DNA of 64,000 nt from Sparassis latifolia (GCA_018466975.1 CM031557.1:2046001-2110000), one strand, 5' to 3'; shown: positions 45,530 through 57,148, counted from the stretch's first letter. Made by a program: numbers and translations. Notes: generated from the letters alone by a model not told the origin.

Positions 45530-46433
45530 TGTACTAGGAGACGAGAGAACGTTTAAACTGATATGATACCTCTTCCAGGATTCTCGTGAACGGGGATCGT
45601 GATCTCCACGCTGTTAGAGGCTCTTGCGTACGAGACCAAACCGCATCCTTTGTCGGAATGCCGGCCCGGATCTGCCGAGCGCCTAGCACTCTACGCTCGA
45701 GTTACGTAAGAGCCGTTCCTTCGTATACGCTCGAGTCACGGCGAAAAGGGTTGCAATCCAAGGTAAATTGATTAATCTGTTTTCTCAGAAACTATTCAAT
45801 ATTAATGTCTCTAGCTCGACAGGTAAGGAAACCCAAGTTTTTCTTAAGAGAACACTTAACTGCCTTAAATGCACTTATAGTTCTCATTTAAGGGAAAAAA
45901 TGACAAAAAGGGCCTACAGTCTGAAATCAAACTTATTGAGACTTATTTGAGAATTTTTAGTTTTAAATAATGGTGTTGCATGGTCCAGTCCTAGGACCAC
46001 TCTAGGACTGCGGACTGGACCAGGACTATGAGGAGTGGTTCTAGGACCAAACACTGGTCCTGTACTGGTCCAGTCCTGGTCCTGCTAATTCTCAGAAATT
46101 TCAGAACCAGAAGGACTGGTCCTGAACCACTTGAAGATGTGTGACCTTTTGCTGATGGACCAGATCATCTTGGTCAAGCCATGGGATACTAGCAGAGGTG
46201 GCACATAATTTTGGGGATGTGGGACGAAGGGGCATTGGGTGCTGTATGAGAAGGAGCGGGCGGATGAGCTGATCGAACTACGTCGCTTGCCAAAAACGGA
46301 AGGCGGGGACAGTGGCGGGGCAGTGGATCATATTTCCTTTGTCGCAGAACACCTAACGTCCTCAACTCCTCGTAATTATCTGCTTTTAACGCATATTGCG
46401 AACTTACTGTCAACTACTATTATACTTACTACG
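45530..46433. other. Intergenic region containing a MITE relative
   Basis: The divergent promoters of SEC20 and the F-box gene lie here. At about 45972-46135 a block of GGACCAG/CTGGTCC units, starting TGGTGTTGCATGGTCC, is a degraded relative of the MITE at 11285-11740. The stretch 45780-45960 is AT-rich and resembles the transposon zone. Confidence 0.55.
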
Positions 46434-49015
46434 ATGGACGCTGACAATTCTGCACAAACGGCTGCAATTGATGCTTCTGGTAATGCCACCGTCGAGCAGC
46501 CGCCACCCGCCGCGTCTCCTAAAGGACGACAGTCGAAACGCCCTCGCTGGCGACGCACCACAACGGAAGCCGGCGCACCCCGCCCATGCTATCTCGCTGA
46601 AGTGCCCTTGGAAGTTTTGGCCGAGATATTGTCGCATACGGCGTCAACGCGGGATCTCCTCGCGCTTGCCCGGTGCAGCAAGCAGTTCTGCGCGACTCTT
46701 GTGGATAACCCAGCTACGGTCTATATCTGGCGCCGGGCTCGGGCGCGTTGTGCCCCGCTTCCCATTCCGGACCCGACGCCCAATTTCACGGAGTATTCGT
46801 ATGCGGCCTTTTTGTTCGATGGGGGCGAGTGCGAGGTCGGTGGCACCTCTTATACATGTTTCTCTCATTGACCTGTGGGGACAGATATGCAAGGCCAAGA
46901 CGCGCAACATGTATCGTTGGTTTGCCCTCCGTCTCCGTATTTGTGACAAGGTAAGTATGGTCGTTGCTTGACCTGCAGAAGCGCTCACTGTTGCACTGTG
47001 CACCAGAGCCTGTGCCGCACAAAGTGGAGGTAAAGCGCGTTCCCTCTCTCATAAAGGGTCTGTGATCTCACGCATGAGTAGGGAAGGTGTCATGACCATC
47101 ACATTGGCCTCCGTGCCTCCTCGCTATTCGGAGCTTCTGTCCTGGATACCACGAACAGAGGGGAATGACCGTATGTTTAGCGAGTTAATGTCAGCATACC
47201 GATGATATGCTCATTTCTTGTACCCAGCATCCGTCGTTCTCTGGGTGCACGACGCCATTCAGATCAGAGCGACTGACTGGCTCGCCGCGGTGGACGAGTT
47301 TAACAAAGAATCTCGGATGCCAGCTACGCTCGAGGCGTATGTGCGCAGGAAGCAGGTTCTAGCCGATCGGCTACCGGTCATTATGGAGGTTTGTCTATCT
47401 TGCTCGCCTGTGTCACACGTCTAATTGTCCGCCCAAAGCATGCACGGAAGTTGGCGCAGTGGAAGGGCATGCGTGAATCGTTCACGAAGCAGGTCAAGTC
47501 CAGGAACGAGGCGAAGTGCGTGTATTCCGCCGCTCGTATCTAGTGCAGTCTCTGATGTATATCGTTGCACATAGGGCAAATTCATTTGCCGTCGCCGAAG
47601 GCTGGTCAGCCTGGGATCTTCTGCACACAGAGACATACGGCCTGTTGCATCGCTCTAAAATCATTTCACTAGAGAACGTCAAGGACACAGGTGCGTGGAC
47701 TTTTCACCGTCTCACGCGTCCGACTACATGATGCTCCATGAACAGACTTCGCGTTGATCCGTCCCACTGTCGAACGGGAAATCATCGCAAACAAAGAGCG
47801 GCAGGAGCGCTGCGCTGCCGAACACGCCTATTCAAAGCGGCGGGCGGACGTCAAGCAGCACTACGACCGCCTGCGGTCCGCGGCAGAGAAGCAAGTGCTA
47901 CCCCCGCTCGGCGAGTTCCGCAAGCTCTCCGTAATGCGGCTCATGCAGGAGAAGCCGTCCGATGCCGCGGTGGGCATCTCACAGGAGCTCAAGAATTCGA
48001 AGCTCGTCGCGGAGCTGCTGAAAGACAATTTGCGGGCATGGCGCGAAGGTGCGCGAGACGCGCTTGCTGCCGCACTTGGTTTCCCTGGCTGGAAGAGCTT
48101 CAGCAAAAAGAAGCTGCATCCCGTCGAACGGCTCAACGCGTGGTTCAACTGCAAGAAATGTGCCAAGTTTGAGGGTGCCTCGAGCGGCTCGAGTAATCGC
48201 CCTCCGCTGCCTGCACTCGACTTCGCTGCCGCCTGTGAGCACAGGTGCCCGCATCTGAACAAGAGGAAGCGAGCGAGAGAAACTTGGAGCGCAGATCACT
48301 TCGAGCCTGATCAGCCTGTATGTTTCTGCTGTACGATCGCTTCTGATACAACCGACGTGCTGAGAAACTATTCAGGTTATAGACGCTACTACTCATATAC
48401 TGAAGCTCTGCTCGATTGATCCTGAGGAGTCAGATTCTTTGAATAAAGTGCAGGGTTTTGGGACATCTTTCGGCTGTAAGTCGTGCCCTTCGCGGCTTGT
48501 CATGGACTTCAAGAGCATGGTGCGCATTTCTGCCGTCCGTTGAGCCGGACTCGATTCTGACTGCAATGCCAGGCACAACACTGTAAACGCCACGACAACC
48601 CCCAATTCTGCCGTCGCCTGGAGCAACCCAGCGTCATTGAGCACGGTCTTGCGAAAGAACTGCGCGATCACCCCTCGCGCGATGCGATCCGCCGCGCGGA
48701 GCTCATGCTCTACGGCTGCCGACACTGTGAGCAGATTCGCGTTAAGGCCGGGGCCGCGGGAACCACCGACAAGAGCAACAGACTCGCACTGAAGGGCAAA
48801 ATATATACCTTCCATGGCCTGCGTTCACATGTGAAAGAGAAGTGCGTCACGTATCCTCGTGGTGTGTCCGGTACAGTTTCTGATGCTGATGCCGTCGGCC
48901 TGTTTCTGCATCTAGGCATGGGATCGCACAAATCGCGGACGAGGATTTCTTCCGTCAAAAAGAGCCTGAGGCCCCGGTGCAACCCGGATTGGTTTTCGAT
49001 ATCGATGCCTTGTAG
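46434..49015 (+). CDS. F-box protein with Cys-rich modules
   Basis: Eleven exons: 46434-46835, 46885-46950, 47007-47029, 47082-47170, 47228-47388, 47439-47515, 47575-47690, 47746-48317, 48376-48519, 48573-48841, 48916-49015; 672 residues, all junctions in frame. After a basic N-terminus, the F-box lies at about residues 60-105 (LAEVPLEVLAEILSHTAST, then DLLALARCSKQFCATLV), expected to bind Skp1 in an SCF ubiquitin ligase. Then CEICKAKTRNMYRWFALRL and several Cys pairs (CKKC, CEHRC, CKSC, CKRH, CRHC) suggest zinc-binding modules used for substrate contact. The middle (about 310-470) is helical and charged. This layout is a common expanded class in Agaricomycetes. Exon 3 is only 23 nt. Substrate unknown. 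Confidence 0.82.
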
Positions 49016-49747
49016 ACGATTTGGTGCTTTATCTGTATATTATCAAACCTGACTAATTGATATATTTCGGTGGAAGGGGCTGATGGCAGAGCGCCGAAAC
49101 AGTGCTGCTCAGACGCGTGAGGCGTGTGCGAAGTGCGTGGTTCCGAATCTGGAAGTGGCAATCCACCTCGACTTCGTCTGTTTCGCGAGAACGTCCATGT
49201 CCGCAAGTGCTCTTCTCGGACTTCGAACCCATGCGCTGCACCATCACGAGAACATTCGTGCCGTACCCCGGAGAATTGCTCAGAGCCCTCGCCGAGTTCG
49301 CCTTGTTCTCTGAGCGAACGAACCGCAGGGAAGCGGGGTGCGTTCTAAAAGTTTCCGACCATCTGGCCCTGCCCGACCTGCGAGTTGATGTCTCGAGCAC
49401 AGCACTGTGATCTGACCACCCAGCTCTACGTCATGAATACATGTGGCTACTTTTCTGCAGGTACGTCCGGCAAGCGCGAGCAGATGATGGAGCGAACAGA
49501 TGATGAAGCGGTACCATGTGAGTTTCCGTCGGCCAGTCTGATCGTTCCGTACTGATTCGCCCAGGGAGGAAGAAGGCGGTCCAAAATAAACCGTCCCGTC
49601 GCACCCGGACCCGGCTGGCTACACTAGGGTGCAGCCCGCTCTCAAGCACGCCAATGCAGCACTCCTCAGCGATTTCGCCAGCAAATAAATCTGTGCGAAA
49701 AGATGGAAGCAGATACTGGTGCCGGAGCCTCGTCCCCTGAGTGCGCG
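49016..49747. other. Intergenic region
   Basis: About 730 bp lie between the F-box gene and the mannosidase promoter. Open stretches on both strands overlap each other and show no domain; I take them as accidental. Confidence 0.4.
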
Positions 49748-49754
49748 TATATAA
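49748..49754 (+). promoter_or_regulatory. TATA box of the GH47 gene
   Basis: TATATAA lies 84 bp before the ATG at 49838. An upstream in-frame ATG (49703) precedes this box, so the downstream ATG, which also starts a good signal peptide, is preferred. Confidence 0.6.
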
Positions 49755-49837
49755 CCTCAGATGGTCCGTACGTCCCCTCTCGTCCTGCTCGCCAGGACGA
49801 CCTGAACGTCTGTCTACTTCGCGAGAAGTTTGCTCCA

Positions 49838-52462
49838 ATGGGTTTCCGTCTACTCGGCTCTGTCGTCCTCGCCCTCGTTACGTCCTGGTCCGTTCCTGGC
49901 GTCCTTGGAGGGCCCGTCCAGAGCCCCGACATCGTCATGCCGTCCGACGCCGCAGCGAACAGGCAGAGGGTGGTAGATGTGTTTACGACAAGCTGGGACG
50001 CGTATTCGTTCGTGCTTTTTTGCATCCGCTGGCTATTTGCCTCAATTGTAATTATATGCTGTAGGAAGTACGCGTACGGCCATGACGACCTGAGCCCCGT
50101 GAGCCTGAGCTACAGCGACTCGTATGGCGGGTGGGGCGCGACGATCGTGGACGCATTGGATACGATGGTGAGGTGTTACTCTGTTCTGCTCCGGGGCGAT
50201 ATGTGTGTTGACTCGTGGACGGCAGTACATCATGGGCCTGACGGTATGACCGACAGCGATCTCGGCCTGAGATATACAGATGTTGACGCGTCGAACTCAG
50301 GATCTCTTCGAGCAGGCCGTGAACTGGACCACCAGTCTGGACTTCACGGTCACGCCCACGGACGACGAGATTGAGTGCGCACCCATCTCCTGTCTACCCC
50401 TCGTTGTCTAATTAGCCATTGCTTAACCATGCGTTCGTCACCGCAGCCTCTTCGAGACGACCATCCGGTACGTCGCTGCGTCGTTGTGTGCGTACGAGTT
50501 GAGCGGCGAGAAGTACCCCGCGCTCGTGAAACAAGCTCAGGCACTCGTGGACAAGATGTCAAACGCATGGGTCGGGGTGCGTCTCTTCCTCGACGCGGGT
50601 TATGTGTCTGTGTCTGATGCGTGGTCTGGCAGGACAACGCTGTCCCATATGGGTATATGAACTGGAACCAGAGCGTGCCCGTTGTCGGGACGGTAAGATC
50701 GCTTGCAACGCTACTTTCTGCCGTTGCTGATGCGCTGTTCTGGCAGTCCAATATCGCAGAGGCGGGAACAGTAAGTGCTCGAATACCTACACGCATATAT
50801 GCACTTGTTCTGAGTGATCTGGGACGGGGGATGTACTGTAGCTCACTTTGGAGTGGGGCACTCTGGCGTACGTCGTGTCTTTGCATTGAGATACTTTATA
50901 GGATCTAACGAGGCTTTTCAGCAACTTCACAGGAAATGACACATACCGTGTCCTGGCGGAGAAGCCAGTACGTTGGATCGCGAATCTGGTGCGTGACAGC
51001 TCATATTCACCGACTTCAGTAGTCTCACTGACCCTTGCGCTATGTTTCTCGCAGGCCCCGCCTCTGCCAGGTACGTAAAGTCAGATCTGCAGTTCCCGAG
51101 CTCGGTCTCAGCCCTCCCAGGCCTGCCCGCGCAAGGAATAGACCCCAGCACGGGAGATTTTGTTGGCTCATATGTGGTGTGCACCCTTTCCCCGTCCCTT
51201 CCGTGCACGATGGTGACGATGCCAGACCTGGGGCGGCGGCTCGGACAGCTACTTCGAGTACTTGATCAAGTACGCGCGGTTGACAAACACGGACGACACG
51301 CTCTTCGCGGACGCGTGGGCGACCGCGGTGGACTCGTCGCTGCACAACCTCGCGCGGGTGCGTGCCCCGTTTCGTTCTTTTTCCCGCTGTGCACTGCTGA
51401 GGTGCAGTTGAACGCGACGCGTGCGGGTTGACGCGGACAGACCTCAACGGTGCAGGAGTGGCAGTACCTGGCGGACTGGGACGATGGAACGATCATCCAC
51501 ATCGGGTCGCACCTCGAGTGCTACCACGCGGGGAACTGGATCCTCGGTGAGTCTGGCGTCTCTGCCGCTTGGGATGACGTTGTCTGGGGATACTGACGCG
51601 GGCGCACCCCGGCAGGCGGGAGTCTGTTGAACAACGCGACGATTGTGAATTTCGCGCTGGACCTGATGGACGCGTGCTGGAACACGTACGCGAGCACCGC
51701 GTAGGCCCCTTCCCCCGTGACTTGCCTGAGCTCGCGCTGACGCTCGCCGCGGCACGCAGCACAGGCATCGGCCCCGAAGTTTTCGGGTACTTCTCCTCAG
51801 ACGGAACTACACGGGCTCCTCGCCGAGCTCGGGCGACCTCGCATTCTACGAGCGGCACGGGTTCTTCGTGTACCCCGGCGACAGCGACTACTACCTGCGG
51901 CCGGAGGTGCTCGAGTCGAACTTCTACGCGTGGCGCGCGACGGGGGACGTGCGCTACTACGAGAACGCGGTGAGCGCGCTCGAAAGCTTCGAGACGTGGC
52001 TGCCGGCGCCCGTGGCGTACGCGGGCATCGACGACGTGGACGCGACGGACTCGGCGTTCATCGATGACATGCAGAGCTTCTGGTTCGCGGAGGTGCTCAA
52101 GTATCTGTGCGTCTACCCACTCAGCCTTCCTTCCGCGTCCAGCTGCTCACAGCCCTCTGTTTTGTTTCCCCGCGTGTGCGCAGATACCTGACGTTCAGCG
52201 ACCCGAGCGTGATCAGCCTCGACGACTGTGCGTGCCCTAACCTCCGTCATTCGCACTCACAATCGCTGACTTACAGTCACTCGCAGACGTGTTCAACACG
52301 GAGGCGCACCCGTTTAAGGCGCCGCCGGCGAAGGCAACGTACGGGAGCGGGAACCTGTTTGTCCCGTCCGGGACGTTTGCACCGCAGGCGGGCCCGCTAC
52401 CACAGGTGAGTCCCGCGCCGCCCGTAGCGCCGAGCCCGGTGCCGCCGACGCCGACGCTGTAG
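49838..52462 (+). pseudogene. Secreted GH47 alpha-1,2-mannosidase, one-base frameshift
   Basis: About 17 exons starting 49838-50007, 50065-50167, 50226-50243, 50301-50374, 50447-50576, 50633-50692 and ending 51760-52106, 52184-52227, 52287-52462. A signal peptide (MGFRLLGSVVLALVTSWSVP) is followed by GH47 signatures: KYAYGHDDLSPVSLSYSDS, GGWGATIVDALDTM, DLFETTIRYVAAS, VPYGYMNW, TWGGGSDSYFEYLIKYA, GIGPEVFGYFSSDG, LRPEVLESNFYAWRATGD, QSFWFAEVLKYLYLTFSD and YVFNTEAHPF. GH47 enzymes trim alpha-1,2-mannose from N-glycans. In exon 51760-52106, SSDG and NYTGSSP are out of frame by one missing base (near 51801-51807). An alternative acceptor at 51800 restores the frame but removes the conserved GIGPE segment. 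It is either a new pseudogene, a sequence error, or a gene with altered splicing. Confidence 0.85.
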
Positions 52463-52901
52463 GTGGCGGAGGAGGGAGAGGCTCGGAGGAGCGCTGGAGG
52501 AAGTGAAGAAACTAAAGGCGAGGGCCGAGCGCGTGAATGGAGGTAGTATGTGTGCTTTCCGGCGTTTACTTTTATTGGGCATCTTGAAAGATTTGGACGT
52601 TGAACGATAGTCGTGATCTGTCGTCTGTACGAGCCGATATATCTTCCTAGCGTATGCGCATCCGTGAATGGCACCGGTCAGTAGTAGCGCGAGCTGAGCG
52701 GTGGTCATTCAATATTCAATGCCAATCTGCACTCAACAGTCGCGTCGATCACCGATGCAAGATTTACCGCACGAAATGAGAGAAGTAAATATCAGTTGCA
52801 AGCGAATAATAGTGAAAAATGCAGCAGTCTAGAGACACATAAAGACGTGGACACAGTCCTTTTGCAGTATGACAGCGTCCTCACCTCCTCCCTAGCCCAG
52901 C
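52463..52901. other. Convergent intergenic region
   Basis: This lies between the 3' ends of the mannosidase and SWP1 genes. It has no recognised gene. Confidence 0.4.
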
Positions 52902-53891
52902 TTACTTGTTTGCGCGCCACGCCGCACTGCGTGAGAGCGCCTGCTGGCCCGCGAGGACGGTCACGGCGCCGAGGCCCGCGCTGTAGAGAAGGACCTGCCC
53001 GAGGCGGAGATCGACCCAGTACCAGAAGAGCAGCGCCTCGAACGCGCCGAGACAGCCCATGAAGGGGAGCGTGTACGGCGAGAGGAGGTGCGGGAGGCGT
53101 GGGGAAATCTGTGTCCACTGATGGTTACGGGTGGGTTAGCGTTAACTCCAGGCTAGGGGGGATACAGGGCTTACAAGCGTGGTGAGCAGGAGCCAGGGGG
53201 CGACGGTGAAGTAGGTGAAGAGCGCGGACACGAGGGGCGGGGGCCGCTTCTGGGGCTCGCGGAAGGTGTGTGCGATGGGCGGGCGGGGGTGGAAGGACGC
53301 TTCGTCCGGGTGCACATGCAGGGGGAGCGAGGGCGGGACGGTGAGCGAGAAGAGGTCGTATTTGGCAGGTGTGTGCGTGAAGGAGCCGAGGAGGAGCGTC
53401 ACGTTCAGCGGCGCCGCGGCGGTCGGCGGGAGCGAGGCAGGCGGGCGTGCCATGTTCTGCAGCGCCAGTTCAGTTCAGTCAGATCCCACAGCAATTAGAG
53501 GGCATGCACACCAGCTCGAACTTGGCCTTTCCGCCGGCTGTGACGCGGACGGGCTGGATGCCCTCCTCGCCGGAGGCTTCGTCCACGAAGCGGAGGAAGG
53601 TCTGATGCGGCTGCACGCCCTTGCCCTCGTCGTCCACGACCTGGAATGTCAACTTCAGAGCGTCCACGGGGCCGAGCGTCAGCTCTGGCACCACGCCCTG
53701 GGCAAGCAGCCTGTGGGCAGAGGCGCGTCAGTGTGCGTGTGTACGTGTCAGCGGCGGGCGTACGGCTGTGTGTGCAGCTGCGTTGCATCTGGTCCGAAGA
53801 GGGTGACGCGGGGGGATTGCAAGGAAAGGGCGGAGGTGTGGGCTTGGGCGGTAGCCAGCAGGGCCAGCAGTGCGAGGGCGAGTGTGCCCAT
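52902..53891 (-). CDS. SWP1: Oligosaccharyltransferase subunit Swp1 / ribophorin II
   Basis: Four minus-strand exons, 53891-53764, 53710-53512, 53456-53175 and 53117-52902, give 274 residues. The start MGTLALALLALLATAQA is a cleavable signal peptide. The lumenal part has LTLGPVDALKLTFQVVDDEG, QTFLRFVDEASGEEG and LNVTLLLGSF. The family signature IAHTFREPQKRPPPLVSALF leads into three membrane segments (SALFTYFTVAPWLLLTTL; YTLPFMGCLGAFEALLFWYW; VLLYSAGLGAVTVLAGQ). It is the delta/ribophorin II subunit of the ER complex that transfers glycans to Asn. The short lumenal domain is typical of fungi. It ends in RANK; I make no claim of a retrieval signal. Introns are 53-57 nt. Confidence 0.92.
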
Positions 53892-53989
53892 GGCAGAGGT
53901 CGTTTGCCGCAGAACGCTGCGGCGACCAGCTCTCCAACATTACCGGCTATCCAAGCTTAATAATTGAGATGAGAAACATTTAAATGTCC

Positions 53990-54078
53990 GGTCCTATAGC
54001 TCAGTGGTAGAGCGTACGATTGCAGTCCTTCAAGAGGAAAATTATCGTACTGTCGCGTGTTCGAGCCACGCTGGGACC
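53990..54078 (+). tRNA. tRNA-Cys (anticodon GCA), with intron
   Basis: The cloverleaf is clear. The acceptor stem GGTCCTA pairs with TGGGACC, the D arm is GCTCAGTGGTAGAGC, and the anticodon stem TACGA pairs with TCGTA. The anticodon GCA is at 54022-54024. The T arm is GCGTGTTCGAGCCACGC. An 18-nt intron (54026-54043) follows position 37, the usual site. A TTTT pol III stop lies at 54099-54102. CCA is not encoded, as normal in eukaryotes. Confidence 0.95.
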
Positions 54079-54098
54079 TTACCATGATAGGTCCAGTG

Positions 54099-54102
54099 TT
54101 TT
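54099..54102 (+). terminator. RNA polymerase III terminator
   Basis: The first T4 run after the tRNA-Cys gene, 21 bp downstream of its 3' end. Confidence 0.6.
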
Positions 54103-54314
54103 GTTCGGTTTTGTGTTTCCTTGTGGAAAAGAAGCCTTTTAGTTTTTGGAGGAGCACACGGGCCCGGGCGACTGACAAGGTCAGCCCCACGAGTCCAGCT
54201 GGTCATCGGGAATTTCACCTGAAAAGAAGCCTTTGTTTTTGAACGACGTGAAACCCCGAACAATGGTAAGGCAATCATAATATAAGGCAAAGAAACATAG
54301 ATTAGAATCTACCC

Positions 54315-56060
54315 TTAAAAGCCTTCTCCCAAGTCAGGTCCGTCCTCATCCAGGTCTCCTTCCTGTATTTCCTTTGCCAACTCCTTTTCCCGCTCGCGAG
54401 CTCCCTCCGCCGCAGCAAGCTCTTTTCGATGTGCGTTCAGCGGATACCGCATTGCCTATTCCATATCGTCAGCTAAAAAATTGCCTCAACCCACACGTGT
54501 CCAACGCACCTTTACGCTTTGGTTGTGCAACTCCAAGCAGTACGCGATGCGGCGCGCAAACACGTCGCTCACCTCGGGGCCGTACCCGCTCTTCTGGCCC
54601 GCGCACTCCATCCACCCGCGCTCATGCACGATCCGGCCCTCGATCACGCCATCGCGGATCGCCTTACCGACGATGTACTCCGCGTCCTCCTCCGAGTCCA
54701 GGTGCAGCTTCACGCAGATGTCGCGCAGCGAGATTCGCGAGTACGAGAGCGAGAGCCGCCGGATGCCCGTCTTGATCACGTTCTGCCGCAGCCGCACGAT
54801 CAGCGTGTACGTCTTGTCCGCCTCGAACTGCGCCGCGTGCGCCGAGAGCGTCGACTGGAACTGCGAGAGCGAGCCCGCGCGCACCGCTGCACACCATGTC
54901 AGTATACTACACGTGGACCTGCAGTGTGAGACTGGGTGACGCACCTTTTACGATGTCAAAGTACGCGCTGAGCGCCTTCTCGAGCACTGGGTGCCTAAAC
55001 AGGCTGCGCTCCGGAATGTCACCCATGAGGAGCTCGACGACGACGAAAAGCTTGTGCACAGCCTGGAAGAACCCGGGCGCGGTGCGGGGCGCGGGTGCAC
55101 GCCGGATCGCCTGCTGCAAATTCGTGTGCGCGGCGGTGTAGTTGAGCTGCACGGCCTTGATGCGCCCGAGGAAGTAGTGGTACCGCGCGAACTGGGGGTT
55201 ACCCGCGCTCGCGGGGAAAGACGTCTTCGAGACGAGCTTGTCCGCCTGGTCGTACAGGCTGTAGTGCAGGTAGCTCCGGAGCAGCCGGTTGATGAGCGAC
55301 GCCTGCGTCTCGTCATCGTGCCGCAGCGACGCCGTGCGTTGTGCTGCGAGGAAAAGTCTGTGAAGGGTAAGAAGTTAGCATGCGAGGCTGGAAGGTGTGG
55401 ATGGGAGAAGTGCGCACGTCCTGGCGTCGGCGAGCTCCCCGCAGAGCTCGTACGCCCGCTCGACCGCGTACCACACCTTCGCGGCGAGAGGGTCCATGCT
55501 CCGCCGGTTGAGCGCCTGCATCCTCTCCACCGTCTCGTGGGCGAGCTTCAGTGCTGCGGGGTCGGGCCCACTGGGCGCCGCGAGTAGGTAATGGATGAGC
55601 AACAGGCGAAAGTAGATCTCGCACTCCGGAAGGGGCTCTGGCTGCGCCTTTGCTGGCGTGGGTATCGCTCCGGGTGCGGGAGTAGAGTCGATGTCCATCG
55701 ACTGCTCCGCCGCAGGGATCCAAGCGAGCAATGCTGCTCGAGAGAGGGAGTCCGCTGGCGTGCAAGTTAGAGACGTCGGTCAGCGCACCAGGAAAAAAGA
55801 CAGGTTGTACGCGCACAGTTGGTGTAGACCTCCTCGACAGCGGTGCGGAGAACGCGGGCGTCGAGCCTGTGGCGGAGCGCAGTGAGTGAGCGCAGGACGC
55901 GGTGCGTGAAGCGCGGCTCGAGCGTGGAGACGGCGCGCTCGATGAGGGCGACGTTCGCCTTGATATCGGCGACGGGCGTTGGTGGTGGCAGTTTCTGCTC
56001 TTCCTCTGAGGGCTTGTCGTCGCCGGGCTTGTCGACGGGTTTCATCTCAACGTCGGCCAT
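54315..56060 (-). CDS. RPN3: 26S proteasome lid subunit Rpn3 / PSMD3
   Basis: Five minus-strand exons, 56060-55817, 55754-55418, 55357-54945, 54886-54510 and 54455-54315, give 503 residues, the family's usual length. The N-terminus MADVEMKPVDKPGDDKPS is acidic. Helical repeats follow (IYFRLLLIHYLLAAPSG; AAKVWYAVERAYELCGELAD; FARYHYFLGRIKAVQLNYTA). The PCI domain (about residues 310-440) includes QNVIKTGIRRLSLSYSRISL and CVKLHLDSEEDAEYIVGKAI, and the C-terminus has SDVFARRIAYCLELHNQSV and an acidic end, DLDEDGPDLGEGF. The protein is a structural PCI subunit of the regulatory-particle lid. An ATG five codons upstream (56075) is possible, but CACACCATGG fits a start better. It shares a 200-bp divergent promoter with NDUFAF2. 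Confidence 0.95.
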
Positions 56061-56260
56061 GGTGTGTGGATTCAAAGGTCTAGGGAAGGAGCGTGTAAGT
56101 ACACCGCTGGACGCGTCACGGTGCTCATTGCAGGACGCGTCAGCTTGCAGCGCCGCGGAGGTAGAGCGGACTTTGTATGTTCTTTTCGGAATTCGAACTG
56201 GAGGGTTTCTCAGCTTAACCCGACCTGGCTCCGCTAAGCTTCTATTCGTGTGACGCCATT
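56061..56260. promoter_or_regulatory. Bidirectional promoter RPN3/NDUFAF2 with two GGACGCGTCA sites
   Basis: Only 200 bp separate the two start codons. GGACGCGTCA occurs twice, at 56109-56118 and 56133-56142, with start points 24 bp apart and in the same orientation. The core ACGCGT is the MCB-like palindrome. A role in transcription is inferred from position and exact duplication. Confidence 0.5.
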
Positions 56261-57148
56261 ATGTCTGCCGTCCTGCGTCGTCTCTGGCAAAAGATTCGCG
56301 CGCCTGTAGCTCGTCTTCCTTCGTTGCATGAGCACATACTGACGGAAGTGTGCAGAGATATTATGTGGGGCGTGATCTGGAAGGTGCGCCGTGCTCAAGC
56401 TGCGAAATGCGCGTCGTCGCAATGTGTCCGACCGCTCTCGTCCAGGGAACAGATTTTTTGAGTATCCCAACCCGAATGACGGTGCGTGCTGCTCGACTGC
56501 TTCTTGCGTCCACATACACTTGAATACTCACACTACACTGTATACATAGATTCGAGGACGAAGCGCGTCGTGAAGTACCAGCGGGGTCGGGACATGTGGC
56601 ATTACATCGCAGGAAACAGACGAATCGCAGGTGCATCGCTCTAGTGATATAGCTGCTCTATCTCGTCTCACCTCGTACCCACCCTGCAGTGCAATGGACA
56701 TCGTGGCTCACACACACCCGCCCGAACCCGCCTACCCTGGAGGTGCGCACTGCATACACTCGCATCCGAGAGGACCATGCACTGACGCGCACCCAAGGAA
56801 CTCCAAGCAGACGCGGAACGCCAGCGCCGGGTCCTCCTCAATGTTGCTATCCTTGAGGCTCGCGATCGCGAGGAGCGCGCGCGGGTCCAGCAGGCCGAGG
56901 TGCAAGCGACACTGCAGGCGCCCCCACTCGCGTCCGCATCTATGCCTGCAAGCAACACTTCAGCCGCTCCCACTGCGAAACCAAACGCGCCACCAAAATC
57001 TGTCGAGCAGCCCGCGCCTGGTGCATCTCCAGAACCTGCAGAACGTGCGGGCGCGCGAGGCCAGCCGTCGGACTTCCCGTTCCCCCAGCCGCCGTCGGAC
57101 GAGCCGCAATCGTGGAGTCCACGCACGATACGGAGGGGAGGTGGGTAG
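56261..57148 (+). CDS. NDUFAF2: Mitochondrial complex I assembly factor NDUFAF2 (B17.2L type)
   Basis: Six exons: 56261-56305, 56356-56383, 56446-56481, 56550-56630, 56690-56742, 56798-57148; 197 residues. The N-terminus MSAVLRRLWQKIRAP is basic. The B17.2 signature follows: RYYVGRDLEGNRFFEYPNP, then RTKRVVKYQRGRDMWHYIAG and VQWTSWLTHTRPNPPTLEEL. These are the conserved motifs of the NDUFA12/NDUFAF2 family; the WTSWLTHTRPNPPT block and the long Ala/Pro-rich C-terminal tail favour the assembly factor over the structural subunit. It acts in the mitochondrial matrix in late assembly of NADH dehydrogenase. Five introns of 50-68 nt in a gene under 900 bp make it one of the most intron-dense in the window. 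Confidence 0.85.

Noticed and set aside
49053..49400. Open frames on both strands upstream of the mannosidase
   Set aside because: They overlap each other, have Arg/Ser-rich accidental wording and no homology I recognise.
49703..49837. Upstream in-frame start for the GH47 gene
   Set aside because: It precedes a TATA box at 49748 and would bury the signal peptide; the ATG at 49838 is preferred.
54519..54929. A 136-codon plus-strand frame
   Set aside because: It is antisense to the RPN3 PCI exon and Arg/Val-rich; the minus strand carries clear protein motifs.
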